A stretch of DNA of 64,000 bases, from assembly GCF_005508865.1 (NCBI RefSeq), contig NZ_SCOM01000003.1:434001-498000 (forward strand). Reading direction: 5' to 3'. The notes beneath the pieces are model-generated. The model made no database searches. It was given only the letters and a program-made list of their open reading frames with translations, and was not told the DNA's origin. Made by a program: the position numbers and the translations under genes. This DNA is from Pseudomonas sp. F(2018) (GTDB lineage: Bacteria > Pseudomonadota > Gammaproteobacteria > Pseudomonadales > Pseudomonadaceae). Of the stretch, positions 37,731-46,606 are shown in pieces; position 1 is the stretch's first letter, and each line of letters opens with the position of its first letter.

Positions 37731-39659
37731 CTAGCCCAGCTCGACGCGGTTGCGTCCCTGGCGCTTGGCTTTGTACAGCGCCTGGTCGGCGCGGCCGAAG
37801 GCGGTCTCGCTGCTCTCGCCAGGCAGGAAGGCGGTCAGACCTCCAGATAAGGTGATGGTCACCGGCTCGCCACGGAAGTGGAACGGGCAGGACTCGATAG
37901 CACCGCGCAGGGTTTCCAGCAGTTGCTGGCCGCCCTCCAGCGGCGTGCTCGGCACCAGCAGGACGAACTCCTCGCCGCCGAAGCGGGCGAGGAAGTCGGT
38001 CTTGCGCAGGCGCTTGACCAGCTCGCCGGCGATGATCTTCAGCACCTTGTCGCCGGCCAGGTGGCCGTAGCCGTCGTTGATGCGCTTGAAGTGGTCGATG
38101 TCGAGCACCGCCAGCAGCAGCTCGCCGCCGTAGCGGCGCCAGCGCGCCACCTCCAGCTCCAGGCGCTCGGCCCAGCCGGCACGGTTGGCCAGGCCGGTGA
38201 GCGGATCGGTCAGGGCCTTCTGCCGCTGCTCCTCGAGGTGATCGCGGAAACCCTGGGCCTCCTGCTCCATCTCGGCGACCCGCTGCGACAGTGCCTGCAG
38301 GCGCTGCGCCACTTCTTCCTCGCGCCCCTCGCGCTGGCGCTGGTGATCGCCCACCGTGCTGAGCAGGCCGTCCAGGCGCTGTTCCAGGGCGCGCTTGAGA
38401 CTGGGCAGGTCGACCGCCTCCTGCACGCTGGCCTGCAAGCCGCTGACCTGGTCGCGCAGTTCCTGGTTGAAGTTGCGCGCGCTCTCCACCGACTCGCTGT
38501 AGCCCTCGTGGGCCTCGGTGAGGGTGCCGAGGAAGGCGGCCAGGCGCTCGTTGAGCTGCTTGAGATAGCCGGCGAACTCGCGCTGGCCACTGTCGGTGAC
38601 GGCCAGCACCAGCACCGCCAGGTCGTCCAGCAGCGGCACCAGCTCGTACCAGTTCAGGCCGCCGCGCAAGCGCTCGCGCAGAGCCTCGCCCTGGGGCTGG
38701 TGGTGCTCCGGCAGCTCCAGTTCGTCGAGCAGACCCAGCAGGCTGTCGGCGATATGCGGCGCCACGGCGCTGTAGCCCGGCTCCGGACGCTCGGGCAGGG
38801 CGAAGGCGGGGTCGCCATCGCCGGTGATGATGCGTGCGTCCAGCGGCAGGCTGTCCAGGCTGGCAGCCGAAGGCACGGCGCGGGTTACCGAGGGAGTGAC
38901 GGCTGGCTGCGGCTGGCCGGGCTCGGTCCGCTCGACCGGCTGCTCTATGGCGACGGGGTTGGCAGAGGCTGCCGGCGGTGGCGCTGCGGGGGCCATTGGA
39001 GCCGGTTCGACAACGGGCGCCGCCTGAGCCGGCGCCGGGGCAACTGGTGCCGGTGGCTCGTCGTCCTCGAGTTCGAAGTCCTGCTCGCTGGCGGGTTGTG
39101 TCTTGGGCTGCTCGGTCGGCGCATCACCGGCCGCCTCGTCGCGGCCACCGAACAGGCGTTGCAGCAGGCCGGGGCGCGCCACCTGATCGCTGCCCAGCAC
39201 GCTCAGGGTCTTGCCCTGCAGGCTGCTCAGTTCGGCCAGCAACGCCGGCAATTCGCGGGACTGGCTGGCGCGTTCCTCGATACGCTTGGAGAACTGCTTG
39301 AGCGCCTTGCGCACCTCGCGCGGCGGATCGAGCGCCAGCAACTGCTGGGTCAGCCCGGTGATGCCGGCGACGTTCTGCTCGATCCGTTGCTGGCGGCGGT
39401 GCTCGGAGTCCAGTACCGCCTTCTCCAGGCGCGGGATCAGGGCCGAGAGGCCGTTGTCCATCTGCTCGCTGCGGATCAGGTCACGCAGCTCCTGCATGCA
39501 CTGGTCCACCGCCTTGTCGCTGCCCTCGGCCGCCAGGGAGCTGCGCACCAGGCCGCGGCGCAGCAGGTCGAGACGCTCGTTCCAGCGCTGCTCCTGCAGC
39601 TCCTGCTGCTCCAGGCTCTCCAGGTACTTGGCTTTCCAGCGCTGGGCATCATCGGTCAT
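37731..39659 (-). CDS. dgcH: Diguanylate cyclase (GGDEF), DgcH-like
   Basis: A 642-residue cytoplasmic protein with no membrane helix. The N-terminal 170 residues and the stretch from 320 to 480 are predicted coiled coil; between them (about 180-260) is a Pro/Ala-rich linker. The C-terminal GGDEF domain (about 480-640) has the active GGEEF site and, 5 residues before it, RKTD, the RxxD inhibitory site that binds c-di-GMP. It should make c-di-GMP with product inhibition. By position and architecture it corresponds to P. aeruginosa PA5487 (DgcH). Confidence 0.9.
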   Translation of the reverse strand: MTDDAQRWKAKYLESLEQQELQEQRWNERLDLLRRGLVRSSLAAEGSDKAVDQCMQELRDLIRSEQMDNGLSALIPRLEKAVLDSEHRRQQRIEQNVAGITGLTQQLLALDPPREVRKALKQFSKRIEERASQSRELPALLAELSSLQGKTLSVLGSDQVARPGLLQRLFGGRDEAAGDAPTEQPKTQPASEQDFELEDDEPPAPVAPAPAQAAPVVEPAPMAPAAPPPAASANPVAIEQPVERTEPGQPQPAVTPSVTRAVPSAASLDSLPLDARIITGDGDPAFALPERPEPGYSAVAPHIADSLLGLLDELELPEHHQPQGEALRERLRGGLNWYELVPLLDDLAVLVLAVTDSGQREFAGYLKQLNERLAAFLGTLTEAHEGYSESVESARNFNQELRDQVSGLQASVQEAVDLPSLKRALEQRLDGLLSTVGDHQRQREGREEEVAQRLQALSQRVAEMEQEAQGFRDHLEEQRQKALTDPLTGLANRAGWAERLELEVARWRRYGGELLLAVLDIDHFKRINDGYGHLAGDKVLKIIAGELVKRLRKTDFLARFGGEEFVLLVPSTPLEGGQQLLETLRGAIESCPFHFRGEPVTITLSGGLTAFLPGESSETAFGRADQALYKAKRQGRNRVELG

Positions 39660-39683
39660 GGTGGCGATCCAGTGGCAAAGCCA

Positions 39684-40529
39684 CTACAGCATAGGCAGAT
39701 TGAGGCCGGTCGGCAGGCGGATATCCACCGCCACCGGCAAATGATCGGAGATCGGCTGACTGAGCACGGCAACCCGCTCCAGCACCAGCTCCGGACTCAG
39801 CAGAATATGATCCAGACAGCGCTGCGGACGCCAGCTGGGAAAGGTCGCGTCGATCTGCGGGGCGACCAGACCCAGGTCGCGCAGCGGCGAGTGCTGCAGC
39901 AGGTCGATGGCGTGGGTGTTCATGTCGCCCATCAGCACCACGTGGCGAGCGCCGTCGATCAGCTCGCGCACATAGGCCAGCTGGCGGGTGCGGGTGCGCG
40001 GCCCCAGGGCCAGGTGCATGTTGATCACCACCAGCGCATCCGCGCCCTCGCCGAACTTCAGCAGCACGGCGCCGCGCCCCGGCGGGCCGGGTAGCGGGTG
40101 ATCCTCCAGCTGGTCGGGACGCAGCCGGCTGAGCACGCCATTGCTGTGCTGGGCCAGGCGGCCGAGGTTGCGATTGAGCTGTTGGTACCAATAGGGGAAA
40201 GCGCCCAGCTCGGCCAGGCGTTCGACCTGGTTGACGTAGCCCGAGCGCAGGCTGCCACCGTCCACTTCCTGCAAGGCGACCAGGTCATAGTCGCCGAGCA
40301 GCGCGCCGATCCGTTGCAGATTGCCGGCCCTGCCAGGGTGCGGCAGCAGGTGCTGCCAGCCACGGGTCAGGTAGTGGTGATAACGCTCGGTGCTGATGCC
40401 GACCTGGATGTTGAAGCTGAGCAGGCGCAGGCGGCCATCGCCACAGTGGCCGCCGGAGTCCGCGCAAAGACCGTTGACCTGCGTCTGGCGCAGGCCCGCG
40501 GAACGCCCGGAACTCCAGCGGCGCAGCAT
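39684..40529 (-). CDS. Endonuclease/exonuclease/phosphatase (EEP) family protein
   Basis: A 281-residue enzyme with the EEP fold. Motifs: LLSFNIQVG with the metal-site Asn, VALQEVDGGS with the catalytic Glu, VVINMHLALG, VVLMGDMNTHA with the catalytic Asp-Asn pair, and the terminal SDHLPVAVDI. Relatives are nucleases, phosphodiesterases or sphingomyelinase-like enzymes; the substrate is not determined. No clear signal peptide, so probably cytoplasmic. Confidence 0.88.
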   Translation of the reverse strand: MLRRWSSGRSAGLRQTQVNGLCADSGGHCGDGRLRLLSFNIQVGISTERYHHYLTRGWQHLLPHPGRAGNLQRIGALLGDYDLVALQEVDGGSLRSGYVNQVERLAELGAFPYWYQQLNRNLGRLAQHSNGVLSRLRPDQLEDHPLPGPPGRGAVLLKFGEGADALVVINMHLALGPRTRTRQLAYVRELIDGARHVVLMGDMNTHAIDLLQHSPLRDLGLVAPQIDATFPSWRPQRCLDHILLSPELVLERVAVLSQPISDHLPVAVDIRLPTGLNLPML

Positions 40530-40539
40530 GGTTAGGTAC

Positions 40540-41169
40540 TCAGTTGGCGGAACGCTCTTTCTGGATCAGGAAGTCGGCGACGCCCAGGGTCTCTTTCGGA
40601 CCACCGGAAGAGCCCACGTCGAAACGATACTTGCCGTTGACGATCAGCACCGGCACGCCGGTGATCTGGTAGGACTTCGCCAGCTGCTTGGCCTTGCCCA
40701 TCAAGCCTTTGACGGCGAAGGAGTTGAAGGTGCTGATGAACTTGTCCTTGTCCACGCCCTGGCTGGCGAGAAACTCGGCCATCTCTTCCGGAGTTTGCAG
40801 CTGCTTGGGATTGCCATGCAGTTTCTCGAAGATCGCATGGTGAACCTTCTGCTCCACACCCATGGACTGGAGGGTGATGAACATCTGGCCGTGTGCGTCC
40901 CACAGGCCACCGAACAGGGCGGGGATACGCACGAAGTTGACGTCTTCCGGCAGCTTCTCGACCCAGGGGTTGAGGGTCGGCTCGAACTGGTAGCAGTGCG
41001 GGCAGCCGTACCAGAACAGCTCGACCACCTCGATCTTGCCCGGCTGGGAAACCGGTACCGGGCTGCTCAGCTCGGCGTACTGGCGGCCGGCTTCGATGCT
41101 CTCGGCCTGGGCGCCCAGGCCCAGCAGGCTGAGGCTGGCGAAGGCGGCGCTGAGAATCAGGTTACGCAT
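40540..41169 (-). CDS. dsbA: Thiol:disulfide interchange protein DsbA
   Basis: A 209-residue periplasmic oxidase that introduces disulfides into exported proteins. Signal peptide MRNLILSAAFASLSLLGLGAQA, active site CPHC in VVELFWYGCPHCYQFEP (about residue 55), and the cis-proline loop TGVPVLIVNGKYRF (about residue 170). An AAGGAG site precedes ATG 41169. It follows cytochromes c4 and c5 on the same strand, but a terminator separates them. Confidence 0.96.
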   Translation of the reverse strand: MRNLILSAAFASLSLLGLGAQAESIEAGRQYAELSSPVPVSQPGKIEVVELFWYGCPHCYQFEPTLNPWVEKLPEDVNFVRIPALFGGLWDAHGQMFITLQSMGVEQKVHHAIFEKLHGNPKQLQTPEEMAEFLASQGVDKDKFISTFNSFAVKGLMGKAKQLAKSYQITGVPVLIVNGKYRFDVGSSGGPKETLGVADFLIQKERSAN

Positions 41170-41267
41170 GCAGAACTCCTTGACGATGGGAACCGCGCAG
41201 GCGGACGCGGCTCGGTTCGACCGGCGGCGCAGCGGCGGGTTCCGGCATTGTAGCGGCAGCACCAACG

Positions 41268-41294
41268 AAAAAGGGTGGCCGTGGCCACCCTTTT
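41268..41294. terminator. Terminator between cytochrome c4 and dsbA
   Basis: A 10-bp perfect stem (AAGGGTGGCC 41271-41280 / GGCCACCCTT 41283-41292) is flanked by A and T runs. On the minus strand it ends the cytochrome c4 transcript 22 bases after the stop codon. Confidence 0.88.
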
Positions 41295-41315
41295 GTTTCC
41301 GCTTGTCAGCGCTGC

Positions 41316-41966
41316 TTAGTGCAGGCCTTGGATGTAGCTGGATACTGCTTCGATGTCCTTGTTGCTCAGCTTGGCGGCGATGGCGCGCATGATCATCGCG
41401 TCGCCGTCGTTGGTGCGGTTGCCTTCGCGGAAGTCGGTCAGCTGCTTGGCCACGTATGTCGCATGCTGGCCGCCCAGTTTGGGGAAGCTGGCAGCGGCCA
41501 GACCGGCGCCGTTCGGCGAGTGGCAACCGGTGCAGGCCGGCATGCCCTCGGCGATCTTGCCGCCGCGGAACAGAGCCTCGCCACGCTCGACCAGCTTGGG
41601 ATCGGCGGCGCCGACGCTCATCTGCTGGGAAGCGAAATAGGCGGCGATGTCGGCCAGATCCTGCTCGCTGAGGTTATCCAGCAGACCGGTCATCTCCAGC
41701 ACCTTACGGCCAACGCCCGGCTCGGCGGTCGGCGTGGAGCCGGCCTTGATGTCGTGCAGCTGCTTCAGCAGGTAACGCTCGCCCTGGCCGGCCAGCTTGG
41801 GGAAGTTCGGCGCGGCGCTGTTGCCGTCGGCACCGTGGCAGGCACCACAGACAGCCGTCTTGGCCTTGCCGGCTTCGGCATCGCCGACGATCTTGCCAGC
41901 GTCGGCGGCTTGCGCGGCCACGGAGACACCCAGGCTCAACAGGAGACTCACGAGTACTTTGTTCAT
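41316..41966 (-). CDS. cc4: Cytochrome c4 (dihaem)
   Basis: A 216-residue periplasmic dihaem cytochrome. Signal peptide ending SVAAQA, then two class I cytochrome domains with haem sites CGACH (about residue 40) and CTGCH (about residue 140), each followed by a distal Met region (MIMRAIAAKLSNKDIEAVSSYIQGLH at the end). Cytochrome c4 passes electrons from the bc1 complex to terminal oxidases, here possibly to the caa3-type or cbb3 enzymes. Preceded by a separate cytochrome c5 gene 45 bases upstream. Confidence 0.95.
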   Translation of the reverse strand: MNKVLVSLLLSLGVSVAAQAADAGKIVGDAEAGKAKTAVCGACHGADGNSAAPNFPKLAGQGERYLLKQLHDIKAGSTPTAEPGVGRKVLEMTGLLDNLSEQDLADIAAYFASQQMSVGAADPKLVERGEALFRGGKIAEGMPACTGCHSPNGAGLAAASFPKLGGQHATYVAKQLTDFREGNRTNDGDAMIMRAIAAKLSNKDIEAVSSYIQGLH

Positions 41967-42011
41967 CAGCTAATCCAATAACGGCTAGAGGTAATTAGGT
42001 TTCTTACGGGA

Positions 42012-42305
42012 CTACTCGCTCATCAACTTGATGACGGCCTGGTAGTCCTCGGCACTGCAATCCATGCACAGGCCACGGGGTGGCATGGCATTCAAACCGT
42101 TGGTGACGCTCAGCACCAGCGCGTCCATGCCCTTGGCCACGCGTGGCTCCCAAGCTGCCTTGTCGCCTCGTTTGGGCGCCATCGGCAGTTGACCATTGTG
42201 GCAGGCCGCACAGGCCTTGGCATAAACCGCTTCGGGATCCTGCGCCGCATTCGCGACACCCGACAACCACAGCAACGCCGCGCCGACGATCAGCACTTTA
42301 TTCAT
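42012..42305 (-). CDS. Cytochrome c5-type monohaem cytochrome
   Basis: A 97-residue periplasmic protein with a signal peptide (cleaved after VANA) and one haem site CAACH (about residue 36). A second cysteine pair, CMDC, near residue 80 is the disulfide typical of cytochrome c5, following the axial Met in LNAMPPRGLCMDC. It is 45 bases upstream of cytochrome c4 on the same strand, and the two are probably co-transcribed. Confidence 0.92.
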   Translation of the reverse strand: MNKVLIVGAALLWLSGVANAAQDPEAVYAKACAACHNGQLPMAPKRGDKAAWEPRVAKGMDALVLSVTNGLNAMPPRGLCMDCSAEDYQAVIKLMSE

Positions 42306-42508
42306 AGCCTAAACCTCATCAGGGAGGGAACGGCCTGCGTCTAGTCGCGCAGCGTGTTCTGTCTCGTTCCCGGCGGAAGGACAAAGCGCACACAAAATCT
42401 GCGGCATTATATACTGGCGTCGCTGAAACGGAAGCGACAGCATGCCGCGCCCCGGGGCCTCCCGGGCCGTCGCCGAGCGCTCCGGCTCCCCGCCCATACG
42501 GACTCCCC

Positions 42509-43159
42509 ATGTCATCCAAGAATCCCATTCTCGGCCTGTGCCAGCAGGCAACCTTTCTCATCAGCGCCGCCAAGGTCGACCAATGCCCGGACGATGCGGG
42601 CCTGGAAGTGGCCTTCGCCGGCCGCTCCAACGCCGGCAAGTCGAGCGCGCTGAACACCCTGACCCACGCCAGCCTGGCGCGCACCTCGAAGACCCCGGGG
42701 CGCACCCAGCTGCTCAACTTCTTCCGCCTGGACGATGAGCGCCGCCTGGTCGACCTGCCCGGCTACGGCTACGCCAAGGTGCCGATCCCGCTCAAGCAGC
42801 ACTGGCAGAAGCACCTGGAAGCCTACCTGGGCAGCCGCGAGAGCCTGTGCGGACTGGTGCTGATGATGGACATCCGCCACCCGCTGACCGAGTTCGACAG
42901 CATGATGCTGGATTGGTCCAAGGCCAGCGGCATGCCGCTGCATATCCTGCTGACCAAGGCCGACAAGCTGACCTTCGGCGCCGCCAAGAATGCCCTGCTC
43001 AAGGTGCGCCAGGAGATCCGTAAGGAGTGGGGCGACGACGTCGCCAGCATCCAGCTGTTCTCCGCGCCCAAGCGCATGGGCGTGGAGGAGGCACAGCTGG
43101 TGCTGGCCCAATGGCTGGGGCTGATCGAGGACGAGGAAGAGGCCGGCGAACAGGCTTGA
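42509..43159 (+). CDS. engB: Ribosome biogenesis GTPase EngB (YsxC/YihA)
   Basis: A 216-residue essential TRAFAC GTPase for large-subunit maturation. G1 [12 protein letters not shown] (about residue 37), G2 region [10 protein letters not shown]3 [10 protein letters not shown] (about 83), G4 TKAD (about 152) and G5 FSAPK. The C-terminal extension is acidic. The start ATG 42509 follows a divergent gap of 203 bases from the cytochrome c5 gene. Confidence 0.97.
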   Translation: MSSKNPILGLCQQATFLISAAKVDQCPDDAGLEVAFAGRSNAGKSSALNTLTHASLARTSKTPGRTQLLNFFRLDDERRLVDLPGYGYAKVPIPLKQHWQKHLEAYLGSRESLCGLVLMMDIRHPLTEFDSMMLDWSKASGMPLHILLTKADKLTFGAAKNALLKVRQEIRKEWGDDVASIQLFSAPKRMGVEEAQLVLAQWLGLIEDEEEAGEQA

Positions 43160-43224
43160 ATCACGGTAATTTTTGCCGCCGCTTGCGCCGGCCTGCGTGG
43201 CCGCCACGCAGAAAATCGCGGGCA

Positions 43225-43354
43225 AAAAAAACCCCGGGCTTCGTATGGGGAGGGAGAAGACCGGGGTTCAATTCTGAACCGCTAGGGCGGGGTTCAGAGA
43301 TCTGCCAACACTAAAACACAGCTAGGAGCATCGAAAGGCACGCATGCCATTCGT
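43225..43354 (-). ncRNA. ersA: ErsA-type small regulatory RNA
   Basis: The gap of 310 bases between engB and polA holds no gene but a well-formed sRNA unit on the minus strand, at the locus of ErsA in P. aeruginosa and of Spot 42 in enterobacteria. From the expected start at about 43354 the transcript is about 130 nt, as for ErsA (132 nt). It has an upstream hairpin TCTGAACC/GGTTCAGA (43273-43280 / 43291-43298) and a terminator stem (43231-43238 / 43261-43268) followed by eight U. The 22-nt terminator loop is rich in C and U (TCTTCTCCCTCCCC), as in the ErsA target-pairing region. ErsA is AlgU-dependent and represses algC; the target here is inferred. Confidence 0.87.
43231..43268 (-). terminator. 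Terminator of the ErsA-type sRNA
   Basis: AACCCCGG (43231-43238) and CCGGGGTT (43261-43268) pair around a 22-nt loop. On the minus strand they are followed by eight T (complement of 43225-43232). Confidence 0.88.
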
Positions 43355-43358
43355 GATC

Positions 43359-43386
43359 TCTGACTGGCCAATCTGGCGGTTAGTTC
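43359..43386 (-). promoter_or_regulatory. Candidate AlgU (sigma-E type) promoter of the ErsA-type sRNA
   Basis: On the minus strand GAACTA (43386-43381) and TCAGA (43363-43359) are separated by 17 bases, close to the AlgU consensus GAACTT / TCTGA with 16-17 spacing. The predicted start falls 5-7 bases downstream, at about 43353-43355. Confidence 0.65.
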
Positions 43387-43469
43387 AGTTTTTTTTAAAT
43401 CGCATTGCCATAAGCATGCGGTGATAACGCTGAAAGCGGCATAAGGCGTGCGACCTTATGCCGCAGCCA

Positions 43470-46241
43470 TCAATGCGCCTCGTCCCAGTTGTCGCCCACT
43501 CCGGCCTCGACCACCAGCGGTACATCCAGCGCCGCGGCACCGCTCATCAGCGGCAGCAGGCCGGCCCTGAGCGCATCCACCTGATCCTCGCGCACCTCCA
43601 GCACCAGCTCGTCGTGGACCTGCAGGATGACTTTCGCATCCAGCCCGGACTGCGGCAGCCACTGGTCCACGGCGACCATCGCGCGCTTCATGATGTCCGC
43701 CGCCGTGCCCTGCATCGGCGCATTGATCGCGGTGCGTTCGGCGCCCTTGCGCAGCGCCGGGTTCTTCGCGTGGATGTCCGGCAGGTACAGACGACGGCCG
43801 AACAGGGTCTCGACATAACCCTGCTGGGTGGCCTGCTCGCGGGTGCGCTCCATGTAGGCCAGCACCCCGGGATAACGGGCGAAGTAACGGTCGATATAGG
43901 CCTGGGACTGCTTGCGGTCGACGCCGATCTGCTTGGCCAGACCGAAGGCGCTCATGCCATAGATCAGGCCGAAGTTGATCGCCTTGGCGCTGCGCCGCTG
44001 GTCGTTGGTCACCTGTTCCAGCTCGACCCCGAACACTTCGGCAGCGGTGGCGCGGTGCACGTCGCGGTCGTGGCGGAAGGCGTCCAGCAGGCCCTCGTCC
44101 TTGGCCAGGTGGGCCATGATGCGCAGCTCGATCTGCGAGTAGTCCGCCGACATCAGCTTGTAACCCTTGGGCGCGACGAATGCCTGGCGAATGCGCCGGC
44201 CCTCGGAGGTGCGGATCGGGATGTTCTGCAGGTTCGGGTCGGTCGACGACAGCCGCCCGGTGGCCGCCACCGCCTGGTGGTAGCTGGTGTGGATGCGCCC
44301 GGTGCGCGGGTTGATCTGCTCCGGCAGGCGGTCGGTGTAGGTGCTCTTCAGCTTGCTCAGCGAGCGGTACTGCATGATCACCTTGGGCAGCTCGTAGTCC
44401 TGCTCGGCCAGCTCGGCCAGCACGTTCTCGGCGGTGGACGGCTGGCCGGTGGCAGTCTTGCTCAGCACCGGCAGGCCGAGCTTTTCATAGAGGATGGCGC
44501 CGAGCTGCTTGGGCGAACCGAGGTTGAACTCCTGCTCGGCAATGGCATAAGCCTCGCGCTCCAGGCCGATCATCTTCTCGCCCAGCTCCAGGCTCTGCTG
44601 ACCGAGCAGCTTGGCGTCGACCAGCGCGCCGTTGCGCTCGATGCGCGCCAGCACCGGCACCAGCGGCATCTCGATCTCCTTGAGCACCTTGACCAGCGCC
44701 GGCGTCGCCGACAGCTTGGCCCACAGGGTCTGATGCAGACGCAGGGTCACGTCGGCATCCTCGGCCGCATAGGGGCCGGCCTGCTCGATGGCGATCTGGT
44801 CGAAGGTCAGCTGCTTGGCGCCCTTGCCGGCGATGTCCTCGAAACGGATGGTGCTGTGCTCGAGATACTTGAGCGCCAGGCTGTCCATGTCGTGGCGGGT
44901 CGCCGTGGAATCCAGTACGTAGGACTCGAGCATGGTGTCGAAGGCCAGGCCCTGCACCTCGATGGGCGTGGTGGCGTTGGCCAGCACGTTCATGTCGTAC
45001 TTGCCGTGCTGGCCGACCTTGGCCTTGGCCGGGTCCTCGAGAATCGGCTTGAGCGCGCGCAGCACCGCGTCGCGGTCGAGCTGCTCGGGCACGCCCATGT
45101 AGGAGTGCGCCAGCGGCACGTAGGCCGCCTCGCCGGCGGTAACGGCGAACGACACGCCGACCACCTGGGCCTGCTGCGGGTCGAGGCTGGTGGTCTCGGT
45201 GTCGAAGGCGATCAGCTCGGCCTGCTCCAGCTTCTTCAGCCAGGCATCGAACTGCGCCTGCTCCAGTACCGTCTCGTAGTTGCTGGCCACGGCCGGCGTC
45301 TCGCTCAGCGGGCCCTCGTCGAACAGGCCGCCGCTGATCGGCGGGGCCGGCGGGTTCTTGGCCTTGTCGCGCAGCAGCTCGTCCTGCCAGCTCTTGAACT
45401 CCAGCTCGGTGTAGAGCTGCAGCAACGCCTCGCGATCCGGCTCGCCGGGATGCAGGTCGTCGATCTGGATGTTCAGCTCGACGTCGGTCTTGATGGTCGC
45501 CAGCTGATAAGAGAGGAAGGCCATGTCCTTGTGCTCGGCCAGCTTGGCCGGCAGGGTCTTGGCGCCGCGGATCGGCAGCTCGGGCACCTTGTCGAGGTTG
45601 GCGTAGAGCACCTCCAGGCCGCCGCCGACGCCGACCAGCAGGCCCAGCGCGGTCTTCTCGCCGACGCCCGGCACGCCGGGAATGTTGTCGACCTTGTCGC
45701 CCATCAGCGCCAGGTAGTCGATGATCAGCTCGGGGCCGACACCGAACTTGGCCTTCACCCCATCGATGTCGTAGACGCTGCCGGTCATGGTGTTGACCAG
45801 GGTGACGTGCGGGCAGACCAGCTGGGCCATGTCCTTGTCCCCGGTGGAGATCACCACGTCGCGACCGAGAGCCGCGCACTGGCGGGCCAGGGTACCGATC
45901 ACGTCGTCGGCCTCCACGCCCTCCACGCACAGCAGCGGGTAACCGAGGGCGCGCACGCTGGCATGCAGCGGCTCGACCTGGCCACGCAGGTCCTCCGGCA
46001 TCGGCGGGCGGTTGGCCTTGTACTCGGCGAACATGGCGTCGCGGAAAGTGCCGCCCTTGGCGTCGAAGACCACGGCGAAGGGGCTGTCCGGATACTGCTT
46101 GCGCAGGCTCTTGAGCATGTTCAGCACGCCCTTCACCGCACCGGTCTGCAGCCCCTTGGAGGTGGCCAGCGGCGGCAGGGCATGGAAGGCGCGGTACAGA
46201 TAGGAGGAGCCGTCGACCAGAACCAGAGGGGCGTTGGACAT
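43470..46241 (-). CDS. polA: DNA polymerase I
   Basis: A 923-residue polymerase with all three domains. The 5' nuclease (1-300) has VLVDGSSYLYRAFHA, GKATGDKDMAQLV-like STGDKDMAQLV and DYLALMGDKVDNIPGVPGVGEKTA. The 3'-5' exonuclease (about 330-520) has LIAFDTETTSLDP with the catalytic Asp and Glu. The polymerase (from about 560) has motif A SADYSQIELRIMAHL, the O helix RRSAKAINFGLIYGMSAFGLA and motif C LQVHDELVLEV. ATG 46241 is preferred over an in-frame TTG at 46253 because it gives the conserved MSNAPLVLVDG start. Confidence 0.97.
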   Translation of the reverse strand: MSNAPLVLVDGSSYLYRAFHALPPLATSKGLQTGAVKGVLNMLKSLRKQYPDSPFAVVFDAKGGTFRDAMFAEYKANRPPMPEDLRGQVEPLHASVRALGYPLLCVEGVEADDVIGTLARQCAALGRDVVISTGDKDMAQLVCPHVTLVNTMTGSVYDIDGVKAKFGVGPELIIDYLALMGDKVDNIPGVPGVGEKTALGLLVGVGGGLEVLYANLDKVPELPIRGAKTLPAKLAEHKDMAFLSYQLATIKTDVELNIQIDDLHPGEPDREALLQLYTELEFKSWQDELLRDKAKNPPAPPISGGLFDEGPLSETPAVASNYETVLEQAQFDAWLKKLEQAELIAFDTETTSLDPQQAQVVGVSFAVTAGEAAYVPLAHSYMGVPEQLDRDAVLRALKPILEDPAKAKVGQHGKYDMNVLANATTPIEVQGLAFDTMLESYVLDSTATRHDMDSLALKYLEHSTIRFEDIAGKGAKQLTFDQIAIEQAGPYAAEDADVTLRLHQTLWAKLSATPALVKVLKEIEMPLVPVLARIERNGALVDAKLLGQQSLELGEKMIGLEREAYAIAEQEFNLGSPKQLGAILYEKLGLPVLSKTATGQPSTAENVLAELAEQDYELPKVIMQYRSLSKLKSTYTDRLPEQINPRTGRIHTSYHQAVAATGRLSSTDPNLQNIPIRTSEGRRIRQAFVAPKGYKLMSADYSQIELRIMAHLAKDEGLLDAFRHDRDVHRATAAEVFGVELEQVTNDQRRSAKAINFGLIYGMSAFGLAKQIGVDRKQSQAYIDRYFARYPGVLAYMERTREQATQQGYVETLFGRRLYLPDIHAKNPALRKGAERTAINAPMQGTAADIMKRAMVAVDQWLPQSGLDAKVILQVHDELVLEVREDQVDALRAGLLPLMSGAAALDVPLVVEAGVGDNWDEAH

Positions 46242-46315
46242 ACGCGAGATCAACCTTTTGCCGGGGGCGAGCGCTAGAATGTGCGCATCAACCTGAAGAA
46301 AGGGACAAGGTTACC

Positions 46316-46600
46316 ATGCGCCTGCTCACCCGCCTGACTCTGGCCACCCTGCTGGCCGCCAGCCCCGCGCTCGCCCTGGCCGAGGACGAAGTCACCGGCG
46401 ACCCGGACGTGACCATCCGCCAGGATGGCGACAAGACCATCACCGAGTACCGGCAGAACGGTTTCCTCTACGCCATCAAGGTCACGCCCAAGAACGGCAA
46501 GCCGTACTTCCTGGTACGTGCCGACGGCAGCGAAGGCAACTTCATCCGCTCCGATCAACCGGACATGCTGATTCCCGCCTGGGAAATCTTCAGCTGGTAA
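46316..46600 (+). CDS. DUF2782 family small exported protein
   Basis: A 94-residue periplasmic protein with a signal peptide (RLTLATLLAASPALALA) and the DUF2782 pattern: DPDVTIRQDGDKTITEYRQNGFLYAIKVTPKNGKPYFLVR...SDQPDMLIPAWEIFSW. Function unknown. It is divergent from polA (74 bases) and six bases before thrB, so it is co-transcribed with it, the usual arrangement in Pseudomonas. Confidence 0.9.
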   Translation: MRLLTRLTLATLLAASPALALAEDEVTGDPDVTIRQDGDKTITEYRQNGFLYAIKVTPKNGKPYFLVRADGSEGNFIRSDQPDMLIPAWEIFSW

Positions 46601-46606
46601 TACGCC

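Noticed and set aside
43159..43470. Calling the engB-polA sRNA Spot 42.
   Set aside because: The place is the same, but the strand, the C/U-rich loop and the AlgU-like promoter fit Pseudomonas ErsA.
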